A DNA stretch of 44,076 nucleotides from an uncultured Prevotella sp. Lineage in GTDB: Bacteria > Bacteroidota > Bacteroidia > Bacteroidales > Bacteroidaceae. Position numbers and translations under genes: made by a program. Below are positions 25,055 to 33,252 of this stretch, piece by piece; position 1 is the first letter of the stretch; each line of letters opens with the position of its first letter. The stretch lies in assembly GCA_905234265.1 (NCBI GenBank), contig CAJOHJ010000016.1, positions 1-44,076 on the forward strand. Direction: 5' to 3'. The notes under the pieces were generated by a model. That model did no database searches. It had not been told where the DNA came from and worked only from the letters and a program-made list of their open reading frames with translations.

Positions 25055-26683
25055 TCAGAACATCATTCCAACGCTGAGACCAACAGCATTACTCTTCAGC
25101 GAATTGTCGGTATGCAGGTAAGAGCCGTAAAGCTTTGCAAACCACTGCGTCGGCTGCCGCTTGATGACCAACGGCTGCTGCCACATAATCTCCACGCCTG
25201 CCTTCCACCAGTTAGCCTCGTAATATGGCATGTCAGGCAGCAGCACATTCTGGGCATAGTCACCGCCGGAATTGTGAAGCAACAAGTCGGCCTTTCCCTT
25301 GACATGGTAGTCGGCATCAGCCTTTATCCACAAGCGGTTGTTTATAAAGCCATGCCCACCCTCAACCGTGAAACAAGATGAAGAATATTCCAACTGCGAT
25401 GTAGACAGGAGGTGCTTGTTGCTGACAGTTTGCAGAGTGTAGGCAGCACCAACATATCCGCTGACAGCCTGCTCACTTGTGAACGAAAGGCGATAGTGCA
25501 AGTCCATGTCCAGCTTCTTCATCTGGTAGCGCTTCTTGAAAGTCATGTCCTTCTGCCAGCGCTGTGTGGTGTAGGAGCCGTCCTTTTCGGTTATCAGCTG
25601 CGACACGAACTCGTCGGCATAGGCTTGCTCGTAGCCCATAGCGGCATCTATGCTGTGCAGCACGCCACCGTCGCTGATGCGGTTATGAGTCTGCAGCCCG
25701 TAGTTGTATGTGTAGTATCTGCCCGGCTCATATTTGTACTGCCCATAGACATATTCCTCTCCGCGGCTGATGGTCAGGGCGGTAACACTGCCGAAGGCCT
25801 CCGTGCGATAGCCATAGCTCAGCTCGCCGCCGAACTTGTGGTCGACATATTCGCGCCAGTAGCTGCTGAAGCCGCCGCTGCTGCCTGTGGCATATTCAAC
25901 GCCAGTCATCAGGTAGTACTTCATCGTCGCATCTGTCTGCACCGTCGTCAGCCCTGTAAGCTTTTCCTTGCGGCGGTCGTACCATGCGGCAGCGCCAAGC
26001 GTGTGACGGCCGCTGGTGTATGTCACCGACGGCGTCAGCCTGTATTCTGCAAGCCTTACCCTTGAGCGTGGGTCGCGCAGGCGGCTGAGATCGCCGACCT
26101 GGTAAGTAAGTGCGGCTCCGTAGTTGAAGTGTCCCAGTCTTACGGATGCCAGTTTTGCATTCAATGTGAAGTTCTGATGGTCGTAACTGCCACGGATAGC
26201 CGACCCTGACTGGAACGGATTGCTGTTGTATGGCCGCATAATATCGCTCCATGCACGCTGCTTTGTGCGTCCCATGTCGAAATCGAACGAACCGTAGCCG
26301 TAAAGGTACTTTCCTACCTTCTGGTAACGCTCGGTGAAGAACTGCAGGCTGTTTTTCTGGTTTCCATCCTGCACTCTTGCGTAGTCGCCGCTCTTATGGC
26401 TAAGGTTAAAGTAGGCAACGCCTCTCTGTGCTGCCGTGTCCTGCATGTCAAGGGCCAGACCGGCGGCATTGCCCGTCTGCTGCCACAGCTGGCGCTCGTC
26501 GGCCATCCGGTAGCGCCCGACATTCATTGTCTGAGCACTGCCAAGCACAGGCAGCAGTACAGCAAACATTGGCAGAAGTACAGCAAGCATTGGCAGAAGC
26601 ATGGCAAGCATGCAGCTGCACTTTCCGGCACATGCCACAGCCTGCCGCGACACATTATTATATATATATAGCATTCTCTTCAT
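25055..26683 (-). CDS. DUF6850-type outer-membrane beta-barrel protein (cassette 1)
   Basis: 542 residues. It opens GRYRMADERQLWQQTGNAAGL after a signal peptide; many Tyr-rich amphipathic strands follow (GKYLYGYGSFDFDMGRTKQRAW, YTYNYGLQTHNRIS) and it ends in a barrel-type Phe (VGLSVGMMF). The layout matches the protein at 17939. The signal peptide is unusual: its hydrophobic core is three copies of a 7-residue unit (MLAMLLP, MLAVLLP, MFAVLLP) encoded by a 21-base tandem repeat. The true start could be ATG 26683 or the next in-frame ATG at 26674. It is 26 bases after the DUF4876 gene and 20 before the HMA gene. No function known. Confidence 0.75.
   Translation of the reverse strand: MKRMLYIYNNVSRQAVACAGKCSCMLAMLLPMLAVLLPMFAVLLPVLGSAQTMNVGRYRMADERQLWQQTGNAAGLALDMQDTAAQRGVAYFNLSHKSGDYARVQDGNQKNSLQFFTERYQKVGKYLYGYGSFDFDMGRTKQRAWSDIMRPYNSNPFQSGSAIRGSYDHQNFTLNAKLASVRLGHFNYGAALTYQVGDLSRLRDPRSRVRLAEYRLTPSVTYTSGRHTLGAAAWYDRRKEKLTGLTTVQTDATMKYYLMTGVEYATGSSGGFSSYWREYVDHKFGGELSYGYRTEAFGSVTALTISRGEEYVYGQYKYEPGRYYTYNYGLQTHNRISDGGVLHSIDAAMGYEQAYADEFVSQLITEKDGSYTTQRWQKDMTFKKRYQMKKLDMDLHYRLSFTSEQAVSGYVGAAYTLQTVSNKHLLSTSQLEYSSSCFTVEGGHGFINNRLWIKADADYHVKGKADLLLHNSGGDYAQNVLLPDMPYYEANWWKAGVEIMWQQPLVIKRQPTQWFAKLYGSYLHTDNSLKSNAVGLSVGMMF
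26550..26612 (-). repeat. Three 21-base repeats in a signal-peptide coding region
   Basis: Units start at 26550, 26571 and 26592, each GGCAGMAGYA-like and about 85-90% alike; they encode the repeated LLPMLAV core. Expansion or loss would lengthen or shorten the hydrophobic segment in steps of seven residues without changing frame. Confidence 0.85.
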
Positions 26684-26709
26684 TGTCTTTTCTCTATCGT
26701 TTTCTCTTT

Positions 26710-27975
26710 TTACCTATCCATGTACACCCTCGGACTGATGGTGTCGTTGCACACAAAGTCGTTCAGGCTGTTGTTGGTGTCTTGCAGGATGCGGCGTCCG
26801 TCGGGGGCGACGGCCATTGTCTTGCGCACCAGCCGCTCGCCGGCATTGGCACTTGGCGCCGTGACGAATGTGTAGCCAGCATCCACATACTGGAACAGGC
26901 GCTTGCTGTTGATGTCAGGCCCTGTGCCTGCCTTGTTGCGCAACACGTCAACGCCGTCAAGCACCAAATGTGCCGGCACCTGCTTGAAGAAGTTGCTGCC
27001 CGTGGTCTTGCCGTATGCCCGCACGCTCTTCCACTGCGTGACATCCTCGTCGGTACGGAATATCACCACTGTAGAGCCGCCGCTCACGAGGTTCATGTTC
27101 GAAATGCTGGCATAGGTTGTGAACACCTGCTCAAGTGCCGTCACCTGATTGTTGTTAGGCACCTTGTTGTTAATGTCCTTAGCCTCGAAGTCGGCTCCGC
27201 GCAAGTCGCTCTCCCACTGGTTCTGCGACGAGTGGTCTGTGGCACTGTTGACGATGAGCAGCGTGCCGCCCGGAGCTACCATCACCGGCTGGCCGGCAGG
27301 GATGCGGAATATCTGCTTCATGTAGAGCGTGTCCGGACTCTGGGCCTCATCGTAGGGATAGACCTTGTAGGCTACGGTGCTTTCGCCCTCCAAGATGCCG
27401 ATATATAGCCCTGCGGCATCAACGCTGTCGGCAGAATTGTTGTACAGTTCTATGTATTTTCCCACGGAGTATGAGCCTTTCTCAAGCTTGCTGGTGGAGA
27501 AATAGATTTTTCCGATGATCAGCGACTCCTGCGGATAGATCATCAGTGGCAGCGACAGGCTGACGGCATCGCCGTTAAGCACCTGCCCCACCAGGGTGCC
27601 GGAGAGCATGAAGTCCATGTCGCCGCCGACGGGCTGCTGCATGAACTGCTCATACTGTGAGTGGCTTACGTCGGCCGACACCGACACGTCGTAGGTGCCT
27701 GGCGCCAACTCGCTGAACACTGCGCATCCGGCGGCATCGGTCAGTGCAGTCGCCGTCTCTTCGGCCGAGGAGAGCGTCACGGTGAGTCCTGCCAGGCTTG
27801 CCGATTCGCTGAAGCCGGCGGGGCGTTGCAACTGTATGGTTACCGACACTGGCTGTGTGGCATCGTCGAAGTCGACGCAGCTGCCGAGTGTCAGCAATGC
27901 TGAAGCCAGGAGCATAAGGAGCGCGCGGCCCTTGCAAATTCTCCTGTTCATATATTCTCGTATTCTCATATTCAT
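26710..27975 (-). CDS. DUF4876 lipoprotein (cassette 1)
   Basis: 421 residues from ATG 27975 (27969 and 27951 also possible). The lipobox LLTLGSC is followed by VDFDD, an acidic stretch that fits surface export. Then a small Ig-like domain (about 45-125; SSAEETATALTDAAGCAVFSEL) and the DUF4876 core: LIIGKIYFSTSKLEKGSYSVGKYIELYNNS, PGGTLLIVNSATDHS, LVSGGSTVVIF, VDAGYTFVTAP and the end ILQDTNNSLNDF, parallel to DTNNSTADF in the second copy. The LXLYNNS and DTNNS.xDF motifs tie both paralogues together. It lies 36 bases after the first receptor. Role unknown; probably the surface partner of that receptor. Confidence 0.82.
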   Translation of the reverse strand: MNMRIREYMNRRICKGRALLMLLASALLTLGSCVDFDDATQPVSVTIQLQRPAGFSESASLAGLTVTLSSAEETATALTDAAGCAVFSELAPGTYDVSVSADVSHSQYEQFMQQPVGGDMDFMLSGTLVGQVLNGDAVSLSLPLMIYPQESLIIGKIYFSTSKLEKGSYSVGKYIELYNNSADSVDAAGLYIGILEGESTVAYKVYPYDEAQSPDTLYMKQIFRIPAGQPVMVAPGGTLLIVNSATDHSSQNQWESDLRGADFEAKDINNKVPNNNQVTALEQVFTTYASISNMNLVSGGSTVVIFRTDEDVTQWKSVRAYGKTTGSNFFKQVPAHLVLDGVDVLRNKAGTGPDINSKRLFQYVDAGYTFVTAPSANAGERLVRKTMAVAPDGRRILQDTNNSLNDFVCNDTISPRVYMDR

Positions 27976-28011
27976 GTCGTCTCGTATACCCTTCTGCGAA
28001 GGTATGTTTTT

Positions 28012-30762
28012 TTAGAGGTTAAAGAACAGCTCAACGCCAAACGAGTAGCTGCTGGTGTTGCGCTGCGTCAGCGTTCCGCTGGTGTTGGTGGTCATGAACG
28101 GCTCATAGTAAAGCACGTTGTTGGCGTAGAACGACAGGCCTGCAAACTTGCCGAATTCCTTTGTCAGTCGCGCCGACAGGTTCCACGTCACGGGTTCCTT
28201 CACCGGGTCGTTGTCGTTGGGGCGCAGCTGCTGCTTGCTCATGTCGATGCCCATTGCCTCGAGGGCAGCCTGCGACTCCGGTGTCAGCTGCTGGTACTGC
28301 ACTGTGTAGCTGCCGTCGGCGGCCTTCTGGTAGTAATAGTAGGCATAGGGGTCCTTGTCGGCCGTAAAGCTGTACTGACTGCTGTGCCAGATGACCTGTC
28401 CCGTGAAGGAGGCCACCATGCGCAGCTCCGGGATGTTGGTTACCAGCCGCAGCGTGTTGACGAAGCGGCGGCTGCGGCTGTAGTCGAGTCCCGAGGGATA
28501 CACAAGCTTCACTGGCGACGTGCTGCGCAGCTTGTAGGCTGTGGGCAAGTCGTTAGGCGACTGTGCATTCAGTCCCTCCGACCACGACTTGCTTTCCTGC
28601 CAAGCGCCCGACAGGTAGACGTTAGTGTTCAGCGGACGTATGCGGCCCAGGTCGAAGTCAAGCTCTACGCCTCTGTTCTGCAGCACATTGTCGTTGGCCA
28701 CCTGCCCAGTGGTTGTCCAGAAGACGCTTGGCACGCTGTTGGGCGTCTGGCTCTGCCAGGCTGCCGGCGAAGCATACTGCAGCGACTCGTAGACCACATA
28801 ATCCAGCGCATTCGAGAAGCCGTTTGGCGTGCGGTCCTGATAGGCCGTAATGCTCAGCTTGCGCTGTCCGGGCAGCTTGATGTCGGCGCCCAGCTCTATC
28901 TTCGTCGTCGTGGCGTTCTTCAGCCCGCGCGAATATTCCACCGGCTGCACGTATGTATGTCCCACAACCAAGCTCTGCGCATTGTGCGGGTCGGTGTCGC
29001 CGCCTGCATAGTATGCCAGCGCCACGTGATCGTTGTATTTCTTGTCAGGATAGAGATAGCTGAGTCCCGGCGTCTTCGAGTTCAGTCCTATGCCGCCGCG
29101 GATGTTGAGCCACGGCGCCACTTCCAGCGTCATGTTCAGTCGCGGCGAGAGCGCGTATGTCTGCACGCTGCTGAAGGGCTGCATGGCTGTCAGGCGCACT
29201 CCGGCCGTCACTCGCAGGTATCGGCGGTGCGAATACTGCAGGCTGAGGTTGTCCTCTGCGTATGCAGCCACCTGGTGCAGTCCCGGCACGTCGCTGAAGG
29301 CTCTCGGGCGTCCGTTCTCGTTAGGTTTCAGCGGCAGCTGCTCGTCGGCATTGTAGTATCCTGCTCCCGAATTCCAGTCGTAGTGATAGTCGATGCCCAT
29401 TTTGAAGCGCTGGTTCAAGCGTCCGCTTTTCAGGTTGAAGGCATTGTTTATCTTAGCGTAGACATTGCCTGGGCGGCTCTCGGTATATCCCGTAGCCATG
29501 TATGTGTGGTTCAGCCACGGCAGCTGATAGTAACCAGTCTCACGGGCAGTGACTATGCGCACCACGCCGCTCGACGTAGGCACATAGGTAGTGTTGCGGC
29601 TGTCCTGTGCGTTGAGCGTCAGGCCAACGGTGTAGCTGATGTTGCGCGACAGCAGGCGGTCGGTCTGTATGCGGCCGTTGTGTGTCAGCGTCAGCACCTT
29701 GTTCACGCTTCTCGACTCAGTGCCGTCCTGCCGGGCGTCGGGGTCGTTGCCGTTCCACTCCTTGGCATAGAGGAAGCGCACCTTGGTGTCGGTGTGCCAG
29801 CGGCGCGTGATGTCGACGCCGTAGCCGGCACTCACGGTGTAGCGGTCGAAGCTGTGCGTCTTCAGTCGCGGGTCGCCCCACGACTGTGCATAGTCGATGT
29901 TGAAGTTCAGCACTCCGTAGCGGTTCAGCCGCAGGCCCTTGCCCAGCGAGTAGTTCATCAGCGCCGGGTTCACCTTTCCCTTCAGCTGCCATGGCGTGAT
30001 GCCTATCTTGGAACGCACCACGGTGAGGCCGCTGGTGAGGTCGCCGTACTCCGCCGACGGAATGCCGCGGATAATCTCCACCTCGTCGATGTCGTCTGCC
30101 GAATAGTTTCGCAGGTCGGTGGCAGTGCTTAGCGACGTTGCCGTGAAGCCGCCCTGCTCTACCAGTCCGTTGTTCGACACCGGCATGCCGTCGATGATCA
30201 GCGACGAGCCAAAGGCGGCAGTATTGTTGCTGTTGCCCGGCAGTGTGCGTATCTGCAAGTTCTGAGCCGACATGAGGTCGGGATTGGTCATCAGCGCTCC
30301 CGGCACCAGCTGCATGACGTCGGCCAGACTGCTGGCCTGCAGGTGGTCGATGGCCTGGCGGCCGATGATGCTGCTGGTGGCGGCACCGGCGGCATTCTGT
30401 CGCGCCACCACGCTGACCTCGCGGAGAGCCAGCGACGTCTCAGTCATCTTGTAGACCAGCTGCATGTCGCCAGCCACGCGCACGGAGGTGTTCACAGGCT
30501 GATAGCCCACATAGGAAATGCTTATCTGGCTGATGCCGTCAGGGACGCCGCGCAGCGTTGCACGGCCTTCCATGTCGGTAACGGCCATCAGCCCCGAAGG
30601 CTGCAGCTGCACGGTAGCCATGATGACAGGCTCGCGGGTGGCAGCGTCGGTGACTGTCAGCCGCAGCGTATGTCCGCCGCCGGCATGCTGGCCGAATGCC
30701 GCCAGCTGCAGGCTGAGCAGCAGCAATGCGACTGTTAAGGTATGCTTTATTGTCTGTAACAT
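28012..30762 (-). CDS. TonB-dependent outer-membrane receptor (cassette 1)
   Basis: 916 residues. Signal peptide MLQTIKHTLTVALLLLSLQ..., a carboxypeptidase-regulatory-like domain (LRLTVTDAATREPVIMATVQ, about 33-110), a plug (GSSLIIDGMPVSNNG; DDIDEVEIIRGIPSAEYGDL) and a barrel ending SYSFGVELFFNL. Start at ATG 30762: an open frame upstream to 30789 begins with TTG inside the -7 promoter box and cannot be the start. First gene of the eight-gene cluster. The plug motif is shared with the second receptor, but the barrels look well diverged, so two related but different ligands are likely. Ligand unknown. Confidence 0.9.
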   Translation of the reverse strand: MLQTIKHTLTVALLLLSLQLAAFGQHAGGGHTLRLTVTDAATREPVIMATVQLQPSGLMAVTDMEGRATLRGVPDGISQISISYVGYQPVNTSVRVAGDMQLVYKMTETSLALREVSVVARQNAAGAATSSIIGRQAIDHLQASSLADVMQLVPGALMTNPDLMSAQNLQIRTLPGNSNNTAAFGSSLIIDGMPVSNNGLVEQGGFTATSLSTATDLRNYSADDIDEVEIIRGIPSAEYGDLTSGLTVVRSKIGITPWQLKGKVNPALMNYSLGKGLRLNRYGVLNFNIDYAQSWGDPRLKTHSFDRYTVSAGYGVDITRRWHTDTKVRFLYAKEWNGNDPDARQDGTESRSVNKVLTLTHNGRIQTDRLLSRNISYTVGLTLNAQDSRNTTYVPTSSGVVRIVTARETGYYQLPWLNHTYMATGYTESRPGNVYAKINNAFNLKSGRLNQRFKMGIDYHYDWNSGAGYYNADEQLPLKPNENGRPRAFSDVPGLHQVAAYAEDNLSLQYSHRRYLRVTAGVRLTAMQPFSSVQTYALSPRLNMTLEVAPWLNIRGGIGLNSKTPGLSYLYPDKKYNDHVALAYYAGGDTDPHNAQSLVVGHTYVQPVEYSRGLKNATTTKIELGADIKLPGQRKLSITAYQDRTPNGFSNALDYVVYESLQYASPAAWQSQTPNSVPSVFWTTTGQVANDNVLQNRGVELDFDLGRIRPLNTNVYLSGAWQESKSWSEGLNAQSPNDLPTAYKLRSTSPVKLVYPSGLDYSRSRRFVNTLRLVTNIPELRMVASFTGQVIWHSSQYSFTADKDPYAYYYYQKAADGSYTVQYQQLTPESQAALEAMGIDMSKQQLRPNDNDPVKEPVTWNLSARLTKEFGKFAGLSFYANNVLYYEPFMTTNTSGTLTQRNTSSYSFGVELFFNL

Positions 30763-30786
30763 TGTTGGTGTTTTGTATTTTGTCTG

Positions 30787-30794
30787 CAAAATTA
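30787..30794 (-). promoter_or_regulatory. -7 box of the receptor cluster promoter
   Basis: Minus-strand TAATTTTG, 24 bases before the receptor ATG. The only recognisable promoter found for the whole 13.7-kb cluster. Confidence 0.6.
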
Positions 30795-30852
30795 CACATT
30801 ATTTAAATAAAAAGCGAACAAAAATCATACCTAAAAATAATTAACAGAATTA

Positions 30853-30974
30853 TCATGCAGAGATAATTCCGTAACATGCAGAGATAATTTCGTAACATGC
30901 AGAGAAAAAAAATTATCTCCGTAAGATAATTTCGTAAGTCATTAAGATAATTTCGTAACATGCAGAGATAATTT
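30853..30974 (+). repeat. 21-nt dispersed repeat array, locus 4
   Basis: Five to six 21-base units. 30903-30959 nearly duplicates 13323-13379. It includes the hairpin AAATTATCTCCGTAAGATAATTT split over 30910-30932, with a minus-strand T run. It sits between two divergent promoters; besides these, the 30763-31121 gap holds nothing else I can see. Confidence 0.88.
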
Positions 30975-31079
30975 CATGGGCATTTACGAAAAGCATTATC
31001 CAAACTGGATTATTCGTGGCTATGCGTTAATTTTTCATTAATATTTTGCTTTTATTGCCGCCGTTGGTAAAAAAAGTAG

Positions 31080-31087
31080 TACCTTTG
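31080..31087 (+). promoter_or_regulatory. -7 box of the aminotransferase promoter
   Basis: TACCTTTG, 34 bases before the ATG at 31122. A possible TTG at 31055-31057 is 22 bases upstream. Confidence 0.6.
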
Positions 31088-31121
31088 CACTCCGAAAATA
31101 AAACCTTTTTGATTGATAATC

Positions 31122-32189
31122 ATGAACTATCTTGACAGAAACGAATTCAACTTTGAGCCAAGCCAGAAAGTCGTCGAAGCTGTGAAAAACTTCGACCCGA
31201 AGGACTTGTGCTTCTATACACGCATCTACGACCAAGGCAAGAAAAGCGTCATCTCCGTGCGCGTGAGCGAAATATACGGCGTGCCAGAGGAGCAGGTGCT
31301 GCTGGCCTACGGCGGCGAAGACATTCTGAAAAACGCCATCCACTACTTCCTGACAACGCCGACGAAAGGCGCCGACGGCAAGGAGACGGTGAACAAGCGC
31401 ATTCTGATTCCGGAGTTCTCGTGGTGGTACTACAACCGCGTGGCATCTGAATGCGGCGGTGTCTTCGAAATGTATCCACTGCACGAACAGGAAGACACGT
31501 TTGCCTACAACGTCGACGAAGTGATAGAATACACCCAGCGCATACATCCGCGCATGCTGCTGCTGGCATCGCCAAACAACCCGACGGGCAACAGCCTGAC
31601 GAGCGACGAGATAAGCCGCATCATGGAGAACATTCCCGAAGACACGATGGTGCTGGTGGACGAGGCTTACGCAAGCTTCATAACGTCGGACGTCGACTAC
31701 ATTGCACCGCTGGTGAACAAGTTCCAGAACCTCATCATCTCGCGCACCCTGTCGAAGTTCTACGGACTGCCGGGACTGCGCTGCGGCTTCGGCTTCATCG
31801 GCAAGGGACACGACCAGTTCCTGAGCTACATAAACAAGTACTTGGGCTTCAACCGCTTCTCAGAAGCAGTAGCCCTGGCAGCCTTGGACAGCGACGAACA
31901 CTACCGCCGCGTGGCCGACGACATGGAATGGGGACGCCAGCTCTACAAGCGCGAACTGGGAGGCCTGGAAGGCTTCAAGGTCTACAAGTCGGTGGCAAAC
32001 TTCATCCTGATAAAATACCCCATCGAGATAAAGGACGCACTCATGGAAGCCCTGAAGGTACAGGACTACAAGATAAAGTTCATGGGCGACAAGGGTCTGG
32101 AGTCGTGCCTGCGCATCACGCTGGGCCGCAAGGAGCAGACGCAGGTGGTGTGCGACACCATCAAGCGCGTGTTCGAAAGCGTCAAGTAG
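31122..32189 (+). CDS. HisC-like class I/II aminotransferase
   Basis: 355 residues, PLP-dependent fold type I. Motifs: LAYGGEDILK (about 61-70, cofactor phosphate), PNNPTGN (151-157), LVDEAYASF (Asp180), SRTLSKFYGLPGLRCGFGF (Schiff-base Lys212) and the substrate-binding Arg in SCLRITLGR. It resembles histidinol-phosphate aminotransferase, but no his genes are near. The next two genes are a CDP-alcohol phosphatidyltransferase and a UPF0104-type membrane protein, so it may make an amino headgroup for a lipid, as the transaminase half of PntC does for 2-aminoethylphosphonate (inference). ATG 31122 is preferred over an in-frame TTG at 31113. The gap to the next gene is 21 bases. Confidence 0.85.
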   Translation: MNYLDRNEFNFEPSQKVVEAVKNFDPKDLCFYTRIYDQGKKSVISVRVSEIYGVPEEQVLLAYGGEDILKNAIHYFLTTPTKGADGKETVNKRILIPEFSWWYYNRVASECGGVFEMYPLHEQEDTFAYNVDEVIEYTQRIHPRMLLLASPNNPTGNSLTSDEISRIMENIPEDTMVLVDEAYASFITSDVDYIAPLVNKFQNLIISRTLSKFYGLPGLRCGFGFIGKGHDQFLSYINKYLGFNRFSEAVALAALDSDEHYRRVADDMEWGRQLYKRELGGLEGFKVYKSVANFILIKYPIEIKDALMEALKVQDYKIKFMGDKGLESCLRITLGRKEQTQVVCDTIKRVFESVK

Positions 32190-32210
32190 TTTGACATAAA
32201 CAAATAAGCC

Positions 32211-33200
32211 GTGAACGAGAATTTTAAAGCTACATTGAAATCTGCAGAGACGGAAGACTGGCTTGACCTCCATGTCATCCGTCCTTTCTGTTATTATCTG
32301 GCAGTGTTCTTCGCCAAGTTCGACATCCATCCCAACACCGTCACCATCTGGTCAATGGTGGTTGGCGCAGCAAGCGCGGTGTTCTTCGCAAGCGGCAGCT
32401 TCTACTACAGCGGCACACAGGGACTGGTGATGAACATCGTGGCCATTGTGCTGCTGATGGCTGCCGACATACTCGACTGCACCGACGGACAGCTGGCACG
32501 GCTCACGGGCAAGAAGAGCCGCCTGGGCAGAATACTGGACGGAGTGGCCGGCTTCGCATGGTTCATACCCATCTACCACGTGCTGGTCTACCGTTTCTAC
32601 ATGCATCACGAACTGGAGTTCCAGTGGCTCGGCATCGCCGACACTGAACAGAACGCGCTGATAGCCACTGCAGTGGTCTACGCGCTGGGACTGGTGAGCG
32701 GCATTGCAGGACTGGCCGGACAGCAGCGCCTGGCCGACTACTACATTCAGGTACACCTGTTCTTCCTGAAGGGAGAAAAGGGCAGTGAGCTGGACAACAG
32801 CGAGCGGCAGCAGCAAATCTACGACCAGATGACGCCGGAGACTCACAGCTGGGCTGAACGCTACTTCCAGAAATCGTACATCGACTACACGAAAAAGCAG
32901 GAGGCTGTAACGCCACAGTTCCAGCAGCTGCTGAAGACCATACGCCAGAAATACGGCTCGACGGACAACATTCCAGCCGACGTGCGGAAGCGCTTCCACG
33001 ACGCATCGCTGCCGGTAATCTTCTGGAATGGACTGCTGACATTCAACTTCCGCGAGGCTTGGCTGTTCCTCTTCTGCCTGATAGACCTGCCGGCAATGAA
33101 CTTCTTGTGGGAAATCGTAGGCATGGGGCTGATCTACCTCTACGTGAACCGCCGCCACGAGGCCTTCTGCAAGCAGATTAACGCAGAAATCAGCAATTAG
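32211..33200 (+). CDS. CDP-alcohol phosphatidyltransferase family membrane protein
   Basis: 329 residues, GTG start, 21 bases after the aminotransferase. Members join a CDP-activated alcohol or lipid to a second alcohol at the membrane. Signature D89-CT-D92-G-QL-AR97, eight residues, G106-RIL-D110 is intact, but the final Asp of the consensus is replaced: residue 114 is Gly (DGVAGF). Several membrane segments are visible (about 48-60, 72-88, 112-130, 148-165, 270-300), with a long soluble insertion around 185-265 rich in charged residues (GSELDNSERQQQIYDQM). The product could be a phospholipid or phosphonolipid; the substrate is undetermined. The missing Asp, a proposed catalytic base, makes activity uncertain. 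Confidence 0.83.
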   Translation: MNENFKATLKSAETEDWLDLHVIRPFCYYLAVFFAKFDIHPNTVTIWSMVVGAASAVFFASGSFYYSGTQGLVMNIVAIVLLMAADILDCTDGQLARLTGKKSRLGRILDGVAGFAWFIPIYHVLVYRFYMHHELEFQWLGIADTEQNALIATAVVYALGLVSGIAGLAGQQRLADYYIQVHLFFLKGEKGSELDNSERQQQIYDQMTPETHSWAERYFQKSYIDYTKKQEAVTPQFQQLLKTIRQKYGSTDNIPADVRKRFHDASLPVIFWNGLLTFNFREAWLFLFCLIDLPAMNFLWEIVGMGLIYLYVNRRHEAFCKQINAEISN

Positions 33201-33252
33201 CGGCTGCGTGCTGGCAACAACCGCCATCTACTAATTACCTATTACTGCAAAC

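Noticed and set aside
28384..30132. 582-codon open frame antisense to the first TonB receptor
   Set aside because: Shadow of the receptor's codon pattern; the translation is His/Val/Ala/Arg-rich with no motifs.
30763..30789. Upstream TTG start for the first receptor
   Set aside because: The TTG is part of the -7 promoter box, so it lies before the transcription start. The same reasoning removes the 15726 start, and it makes GTG 15573 unlikely.
30853..30974. CRISPR array suspected from 21-nt repeats
   Set aside because: There are no unique spacers between units, repeats are directly tandem and partly inverted, and no cas genes are near.
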